This document shows positions 1 to 6,800 of a stretch of DNA of 16,268 nucleotides, in pieces. The DNA comes from an uncultured Oscillospiraceae bacterium (GTDB lineage: Bacteria > Bacillota > Clostridia > Oscillospirales > Oscillospiraceae). The stretch is from contig CAKUOS010000049.1 in NCBI GenBank assembly GCA_934670025.1, positions 1 to 16,268 of the forward strand. The letters run 5' to 3'. Made by a program: the position numbers and the translations under genes. Positions within the stretch are counted from its first letter, which is position 1; the number at the start of each line of letters is the position of its first letter. Below the pieces are notes generated by a model. That model did not search any database, had not been told where the DNA came from, and worked only from the letters and a program-made list of their open reading frames with translations.

Positions 1-13
1 TTTCTGCTCTCAT
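1..13 (-). CDS. Start of the next late gene, cut by the window edge
   Basis: Only the first four codons (Met-Arg-Ala-Glu) and one further base are visible. An ATG at 11-13 is preceded by AAGGAG at 19-24 with a 5-nt spacer. This ribosome binding site overlaps the TAA stop of the BppU-like gene, so the two genes are tightly joined in one transcript. Because the preceding gene is a receptor-binding or baseplate type, another tail or fibre protein is the natural guess, but nothing in four codons shows the product. Confidence 0.5.
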
Positions 14-22
14 ATTCGCTCC

Positions 23-373
23 TTACTCCACGCGCGCCCGGTTTTCGCGCGCCAGCGTCGTTTTGCCGCTGTGCGTGAACCGGATGTCGTAGGTGTATTG
101 CCCCTTCGGGAATTTTGCCGTCACGGTGCTGTCAAAATCCAGCTCCGCGCGGTTGTTTTCGATGCTCTGCAAGCTGAACGTGTGGATGGTCTCGTGCGTT
201 TCATTGTAAAACGTCACGCTCACGCTGTCCGACGCGCCGATCGTGACCGCCTCGCCGTCCTGATCGCGGAGGTCGAACGTCAGCGTCAGCTTGAATATGT
301 CCCCCTCGTACCAGCAGAGCACCCCCGCCGCCACCCGCGGACTGGGATATGCGCCTGGAATCGGCGTCGCCAT
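23..373 (-). CDS. BppU N-terminal-like baseplate/fibre Ig-fold protein, 116 aa
   Basis: A small beta-rich protein. It opens with a Pro/Gly segment, then 'WYEGDIFKLTLTFDLRDQDG', a 'DSVSVTFYN' strand, and ends with 'FPKGQYTYDIRFTH' and 'TTLARENRARVE'. This strand pattern (drive to an extreme, express in units of D-x-V-x-V-x-F, then G-x-Y-x-Y-D-I) resembles the N-terminal Ig-like domain of the BppU/upper baseplate family in Firmicute phages. There the domain attaches receptor-binding or fibre components. At about 116 residues it is just the one domain, with no receptor-binding C-terminus. I chose the ATG at 373 because AAGGAGGG (381-388) lies 7 nt upstream. The open frame continues to 454, but that part covers the ribosome binding site and a promoter-like region and is not protein-like. 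The last codons overlap the ribosome binding site of the next gene. The fold assignment is from pattern memory; the exact role is inferred. Confidence 0.82.
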   Translation of the reverse strand: MATPIPGAYPSPRVAAGVLCWYEGDIFKLTLTFDLRDQDGEAVTIGASDSVSVTFYNETHETIHTFSLQSIENNRAELDFDSTVTAKFPKGQYTYDIRFTHSGKTTLARENRARVE

Positions 374-395
374 ATTGCATCCCTCCTTTTCATCC

Positions 396-432
396 AGTGT
401 AGCAGACGCGCCCGCGCGATTCACCCCACGCA
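396..432 (-). promoter_or_regulatory. Candidate late promoter upstream of the BppU-like gene
   Basis: On the minus strand the 13-mer TGCGTGGGGTGAA (420-432) is followed after exactly 15 nt by TGC-TACACT (396-404), an extended -10-like element. The 13-mer covers the -35 position. The same 13-mer with the same 15-nt gap to a TGN-TAnnCT element occurs upstream of the scaffold gene (12951-12987). Transcription would start near 389 and give a very short leader that begins close to the ribosome binding site. The match to a sigma-70 -35 box is poor, so an activator or altered polymerase would probably be needed. This is inferred from the repeat and the spacing only. Confidence 0.4.
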
Positions 433-440
433 GATTTTTC

Positions 441-468
441 TTGCGCCCACTCAAAAATGTGTTATACT
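441..468 (+). promoter_or_regulatory. Extended -10 promoter of the plus-strand coiled-coil gene
   Basis: TTGCGC (441-446) and TATACT (463-468) are separated by 16 nt. The -10 box is directly preceded by TGT (460-462), which gives the extended TGN-TATACT form typical of strong Gram-positive promoters. It lies 29 nt upstream of the ATG at 498, in the divergent space between this gene and the BppU-like gene. The good -10 compensates for a weak -35. A constitutive, host-polymerase promoter would fit a gene expressed in the lysogen. Confidence 0.65.
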
Positions 469-497
469 GGAACCATCAGAACACAGGAGGCAGCACC

Positions 498-836
498 ATG
501 CTTGAAGAAAAAGATTTTGAGAAGATCCAGTCCATGATCGACAATTCCGTTGAGAGGGCCAAGGACGACACGCTGGCAAAAACCGCCGTCATGATCGAAA
601 CTGCCGTTGAAAAGGCCAAGGACGATATGCTACGGCAGTCCGCAGCCAACACGCGCGTCATCATCGAGAGCAGCGTCATGAAAAAGCTCGACCTCCTGAT
701 CGAGGGCCAGCAGGCGCTTCTTGATACGCTCGCGCCGAAAAGCCGCGTCGAAGAGCTGGAGGAAGAAGTCTCCTTCCTGAAATCTGTCGTCCGTCTGCAC
801 AGCCAGCGCCTCGCGGAGCTGGAAAAGGCGCAGTAA
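498..836 (+). CDS. Coiled-coil protein of unknown function, putative moron, 112 aa
   Basis: This is the only convincing plus-strand gene in a minus-strand late operon. The ATG at 498 follows AGGAGG (485-490) with a 7-nt spacer; longer in-frame starts from 291 would run through the promoter and antisense to the BppU-like gene. The protein is almost wholly helical and charged. Residues 11-50 contain two copies of a 19-residue unit (M-I-[DE]-x-[SA]-V-E-[RK]-A-K-D-D-x-L), and a degenerate third copy follows from about 54. After a short break ('LAPKSRVEELEEE', from about 78) comes a heptad-patterned C-terminal coiled coil. There is no signal peptide or membrane segment. Related short coiled-coil proteins seem familiar from Clostridia, but I know of no function. 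Its own promoter (441-468) and terminator (849-881) make it an independent unit, so a lysogen-expressed role (regulator, exclusion or fitness factor) is possible but only inferred. Confidence 0.85.
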   Translation: MLEEKDFEKIQSMIDNSVERAKDDTLAKTAVMIETAVEKAKDDMLRQSAANTRVIIESSVMKKLDLLIEGQQALLDTLAPKSRVEELEEEVSFLKSVVRLHSQRLAELEKAQ

Positions 837-848
837 CCGCATAAAGCC

Positions 849-881
849 GAAGGCCGGGGCAGCGCCCCGGCCTTCTTTTTT
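849..881 (+). terminator. Rho-independent terminator of the coiled-coil gene
   Basis: A perfect 12-bp GC-rich stem (GAAGGCCGGGGC at 849-860, its complement at 864-875) with a 3-nt AGC loop is followed by six T residues (876-881). It starts 12 nt after the TAA at 834-836. The T-run touches the stop codon of the giant minus-strand gene (880-882), so the two genes converge with no spare space. In the minus direction the hairpin is followed by GGCTTTAT rather than a proper T-run. It is therefore at best a weak terminator for the giant gene, and late transcripts may read on into the BppU-like gene. Confidence 0.88.
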
Positions 882-3800
882 ACTTGTACGGATTGTTTTC
901 TTCCTTCCAGTCCTTGCCCATCGCAGCCCAGATGGCGGCTTTCTGCCGTTTCGTCAGATTCAGTCCGTCGAGGATCGTCTGCACACGCTCCTGCGAGACG
1001 CTCTGCGTTCCGTATGCCTTGAAATACCCCTGCCTGTACTGCATATAGGCGTTGTAGCCGACGCCGTCCGCATCCAGCGCGTCCATCTTTGCCCGCTCTT
1101 CGTCGGATGCGAGGACGGAGTAATAATAGGCCGTCTTCGCATCCTGCGGAATGTCATAGGCGTAGAGCATGGTGAGCTTCGCCGTCTTGTCGTCGATCTT
1201 CTTCATCGCGTTTACAAATGCATAGCTCTCGCGCTGATCCGCGCCGCCCGCCGTCATGATCTGATACGCCGCCGTCTCCTTCGCGCTGAGGGATTTGAAG
1301 CCGCTCTCGACCCAGCTCTGCGCCTCCTCCGTGGCCGTTTTGCCGAAAAGGACCGCCTGTGTCCAGCTCTTGATGGCGTCTTTCGTATTGTCCGTATAGA
1401 CCGGGTATTGCAGCAGATCGTTCCCCTCGTTGTCGACCGAGTAACTGCCGCCCTGCGCAGCGGTGACCGCGCCCTGATAGAGCTTGCGCAGCTGACCGCC
1501 GCCGAACGGCGTTGCCACGTACAGCGCCGGCTTCAGCAGCTCATCCGTGACGGTCCTCGCCTTTTTCGCCGGGGCCATATCCTCTCCGCTTGCAAGCAGC
1601 GCTTTCTCGATCTTGCCGAGATTCGGGATGGCGGACGCCACGGCGATCCTGCCGCTGTCGATATCCAGTCCCAGCGCCTCGTCGATGCCGAGGATCGTGA
1701 GCGCCTGCGTGCCCGGGAATTCGGAAATGATGTTTCCTTCAAAATTCTTGATGGCCTGATACGTGCCCGGCTTCTCCTTCGTAAAGTCCCATTTCCCGGA
1801 CACTGCCGCCTGTACCGTGTTCGGCAGCTGATAGCCCGTGAAGTCTCCGACGGTATCGTTGATGATATCCAGCGGATCGAGCGCTGCGCGTCTGCCCACG
1901 ATGGCCTCATAGAACTCATTGTAGATCCACGAGCCGATGAGGAACTTGAAAAGCGCCTTTGCCAGCGCGGCCACGCCCTTCTTTCTTTCCTCCTGCGCCA
2001 TGTCCTTGAAGATCCAGCTCAGCTCGTTGTTGACCTCCAGCTGGAACTGCGTGAAGAGCTTCACAAGCGGGTTCCGCGCGGAATAGAGCGTCGGCGTCGA
2101 GCCCTTGCTGCGGTCTGCCATGACGCCGGCCGCGAACTGGTCTGCCTCCTGCATGGCGTTTGCCTCGCTCATGCCGCGGCGCAGATTCTGATAATACCGC
2201 GCGCGCACGACGCTGCCGGTCGTGAACGTATCGATCGACTCCATCAGCCAGCCCGCACCGGCAGAGACTTTGTCCATCGTCGTTTCTGCCAGCCGCCCGT
2301 AGCCCGAGCGGTTGTTGATGAACGTCGAGGCCGCGTCCAGCCCGTCGGCAGTCCTGTAATTTCGAAGCGTCTGCCACATCCCGCGCAGCACGTCTGCGGT
2401 CGATACCTGGCTCCACGCCTGTGTGATGGGAATGAAGTTCGTGAGCGCCGAGCCGACGTTGGCCGCGACCATGTTTGCGCCCACGCGGGACTCGAATTTC
2501 TTCATGACGTTGTACGCCCTGCGGCCAAGCATCTTCTCCATGCCCCGGTCGAGGCGCGATTTCTTGCCTGCCAACAGATTTGTGTACTCATCCAGCTCAT
2601 CCACGAGATTCGAAAGCGCGTACCGCCCTTCCTTCGTCAGGTTTGCGATCTGGTCGTTCGCCTCATCCGGATTCAGGAACGGATCCATGCGGATGGCGTC
2701 GATGCGCTTTTGCAGCGCCTCGTCGGACGCGCGCCAGCGGATCTGCGTCGCCAGCGCCCGCAGCCTCTGGATATCCGCCGTGTGATAGATCACGTCGGAC
2801 GCAACTTCGATATACCGGTCGAAGCCCTGCAAGGCGTCATAGGCCGTCGCGTAGCCGAGGCGGTTCTGGATGTTCGCCATATAGCGGATGCCGGGCTTAA
2901 AATGCGCCGTCAGGCCGTTGATCGTCGCGGGCAGCGGCGACACGTCGCCCTCGATCCCGGCGGCGCGGGCAAACTTTTGCAGCAGGCTGCCGCCCGTTTC
3001 ATTCTCCTGAAAGTGCGGGAAGTAGCCCTGCAAATAGTTTACCGGCTCATATCCGTTTTCGATGCGCACGCGGTTCATATCTTCAAACAGCTTGTCGTAT
3101 ACTTCGTGGAAGACCTTCACGGCGCCGCGCACCTTGCCCAGATCCAGATTCGGGTTCTGCTTCTCGAACTCCTGAATGGCTGCGTTCCATTCATTAAAGT
3201 CCATGCCGCCGCGTTTTTCGACGCGCGGGTGCTGCTTGAGATAGTCCCGGTTAAATTCCGCTTCGCCCAGCCACTGCACGGCGTAGCTTTCCGAGACGAG
3301 ATTGCCCTTGCGCACGTGCCGGTCGAGCTTCAGCGCGCGGATCTGTTCCTGCTTCTCCACAAGGTACGTCTTGCGCTTGCTCTCGTTCTCATGTACCGGC
3401 CAGAAATACCTGTTGATGAACGCATTTGCCTTTTCGTCGGAGACTTTACCGGCCCTGGCGATATCGCGGATGTTCCGCTCCATCGTCTCGCGCTGGTACC
3501 GGATGCCCATGGTTTTGTCGACCCACTTGACGGCCTCGGCCTCTGTCAGCGCCTGTTCGGCGAAGTCCTTTAAGCCCTGCCGCCGCTGCACGTTCCACGC
3601 CTTGAGCTTCAGCGCCAGCATATCGTACTCGGCCTTGGCCTCGTAGACCTTCAAAATCTGCTGCCCGTTCTCAAGCCCGGCCACATACGCCGGGTCCGTC
3701 TCGCCGCGCAAAAGCCGGTTCACGATCTTCTGGTCGGCCTCTGTGAGGAGCGTCTTGCCCTGCGCCTTTTCGACGGCGCGGCGCGCGTCCTTCAGCTGCG

Positions 3801-6800
3801 CCCACATCTGCTTTGTCTCTTCCTGCGTCTGCGGAATGGCGAGTTTTTCCTTCGCGCGGTTCTGCGCGTCGAGATACCGCTGCGCGATGCGCAGCCCGCT
3901 CGTCATGCGGTCGACGGACTCGGAGAAATTCGCCTGCTGCCACGCCTTGAAGCTCGCCGCCCGCGGGCCATAGTATTCATCCAGCGTCTTCTGCACCTTC
4001 TGGATGCCGCGCGCCACGTCGTAGATCTGCATGAGTTGGTCGCTTGGCGCGGTAATGTCCGCCGGGAACAGCTCCGGGGCCATTTCCTGCAACTGTTGAT
4101 ATGCCACATCCACCGGCAAGCCGTCCTTGCTGATCGTCAGCGTACCCATCGCCGCCTTGCGGAACAGGTTGTAGTCCGCAATGTCCTGCCGGTCCTTCTC
4201 GGAGATGGAAATTTTCTGATCCCGGATGAATTTTTTCAGGTCGCCGTACTGCTCGATGTACTGCGTGTCCTCCTCGATGCCGGCCTTGTAGGCCGTCTCA
4301 AAGAGGTCGTTGAGCTTCGCCCGGTCGAGCTGCCCGTCCGTGAAGAACGTCCGCAGCGCGTCCTCGGCCATTGGCCGCAGCACGTCGCGCTTTGCCTGAC
4401 CCGGAACGCTCAGATTTTCGGCCAGCTCGTTCACCAGCCGCTGTTCGAGCCCGCGCACATACTGCGCCGGCTTTTCGCCCATCAGATCGCGGTAACTGCC
4501 GTCCTGCGCGGAGTAGCGGATATCCGGGTTCGTCTTGTCGAACATCCCGATGTTATCCGTAGCGGATTTGATCTGCGTGGAATCAAATACAACATAGAAT
4601 TTGTCGTAAGCCAGATCTTCTTTGCTTCCATTATATTCAAAAATCACACCGTCGTGCCCGTGTTCTTTGGCGTAGCGAATAAACGGTGCTTCTGCAATGT
4701 TATCCGTGAATTGTTCCGGGGACAGTTTCACCGTGTACGGATTCTTCATCTTGAGATAGGCTTCAATGATACGGTTTCCCCCGCGTTCATCTGCCATGCT
4801 CTCTGCATAATCCCTGCTTTCACTGAAGAAGTACGCCCCGTTCTCCTGCTGAAAAATATTAAATTCCGCATTCGTCCCGTGGTAGACCACCTTCGGTGTT
4901 CCATCCGCATTCACAACCTTGCTCGCGTTCTCCGGGTGGTTCTGCCAGTCTCCGAACCAGCGCTTGAATTGTTTCGATTGTGTTACATTCTCTACGGACA
5001 TATTGATTTTTGAATCAAACTTGCGTACAATACCATCAGAAGAAGCTGCGGCTTTCAGCTGTTCGGGGAATTGCACCCCGGCACCTAGAAGGTTCGCAGC
5101 TTCTTTCTTTACGTAGAAAATGCTGTTTTCTCCAGTATTGAACTGCGCAATTGCTTCATCAACAAGCGCGGAAGCATCTCTTTCATACGCGCTGGAAATC
5201 GCGTTAACATCCATGCGCGCGCCGTTTACCGTCCGCTCTGCTGTGATTGCGACCGGAATCACCATAGATTCCTTCCCGGATCCAACGTCAATTAACGCCA
5301 CGACGCTGTGTGTGCTGCGCATCGGAGCGGTGCTTGCATTGACGTCTTTTGCAGAGATCACCATAACCGGATTTTTTACGAAATCCATGATATCCGCGAC
5401 TACACTCTCGCCCAAACCGTGATAGTTTGTTCCTCTGTGTCGCTTCCCGTCCGCCGCAGCTTCTTCTGCCGTCTTTGCCATAGAGTACACGTGTCCGCTG
5501 CCAATCGCAAATGGCAAGTCTGGCATCCCGAGTTTTCTGTAGATTTCTGGCGTATAGCCGACAAGTAAGGCGTCGCTTGCGTTTTTCGCCCCTTCCAGAA
5601 TGTCATGGACGTCCTGCTTATATTTCCGTGTGATTTCGTTCTGCGTTTCGGTTCGCCCGTTTTTAGGAGTCGCAGACATTTTCACCGGTGGCGCTCTTGC
5701 GCTGCCGGTTTTTTTCTGCCACTGGCCGGCCTCCATCTTCACGTCCGCGCGCAGCTGGTTCGTGCCGTACTCCGTGCGGTTCATGCCCGCGTAGGCGTCG
5801 GCGATGATCTCCTCGACGTATGCATCCGTATCGTCACCGTAGGCGCGCGCGTAGGCGTCCACATAGCTTTCGATCATCTCGCGCGTGATCTTCCCCTCGC
5901 GCAAAAGCCGCTGACGGATGCGCGCGGCCATCTCCGGGTAACGTTCGGCCAGAATATGATAGCCCTCGTGCTTCGCCAGCTCAAAGGCGGAATATTCCTC
6001 GCTGTCCGCGCGGATGAGCACCGTTCCGTCCTCCAGCACCGCGCCGTCGGCGTAGAACGTCTCGCCGTTCACCGTCTGCGCCAGCTGCCCGGTGAAGAAC
6101 CTCGCTTTCTCCACGCCCGCCGTGCGCAGGAATTTCGCTGCCGCCTTGATATCCTCGTTTTGCACCTCGCCGCCCTGCGGCATGACGCGCACGGTCTGTG
6201 TCGATCCTTCGCCGAGACCGAGCGCCGCGCCGCTTACTTCATCCCAAGTTTTTGCGAGATTTCTTGCACTCTCCGCTCTCTTTCTTCCTGCGTCAGCTCT
6301 TTGCCGCTGCGCTGTGCTTTGCCGAACGCCGCCAGCCGCTCCTTCTGCACGCTGACCAGCTTGCCCGACCGGTCCTTGACCAGTAGCCTCGATACTGCCA
6401 TTGTCTGCTCCTTTCTGCCCGGCGGCGAGGCCCGCGCGATAGGCGGCCGCCGCCACGTCCTGATTCATGCCCTCTGCGAAGCGCATGGCGCGCTGCTCAC
6501 TCGCGCCGATCTCGCCCTGCTCATAGACCCGCTGGAAGCTCTGTGCGTACTGTTCTGTGGGCATACCTGTTGTATTGCCATTCAGAAAATACGCCGCCGT
6601 CTCGTCATCGTAGCCCGCCTCGCGTGCCCTCGCTTGCAGATATTGCTCCTCCTGCTGTATCGCAGCCGCATCCAGCGCCTGCTCGGCGTCCGCCGTCTGC
6701 TGCCGGGCATACTGCTCCACGTCCAGCTCACCCATGCCCTCCGCGCCGGCGATCGGTGCGAAGAGGCTGTTCTGGTCGTACTGCTGCTGCGCAGCCCGCT

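Noticed and set aside
291..497. Longer N-terminus for the plus-strand coiled-coil gene
   Set aside because: The extension runs antisense to the BppU-like gene and through the extended -10 promoter. The ATG at 498 has a good ribosome binding site and the protein-like sequence begins there.
1408..3573. Long plus-strand open frame (721 codons)
   Set aside because: It lies antisense to the giant gene. The product is Arg/Leu/His/Val-rich with no recognisable domain, as expected for a frame kept open by high third-position GC on the other strand. It has no ribosome binding site of its own.
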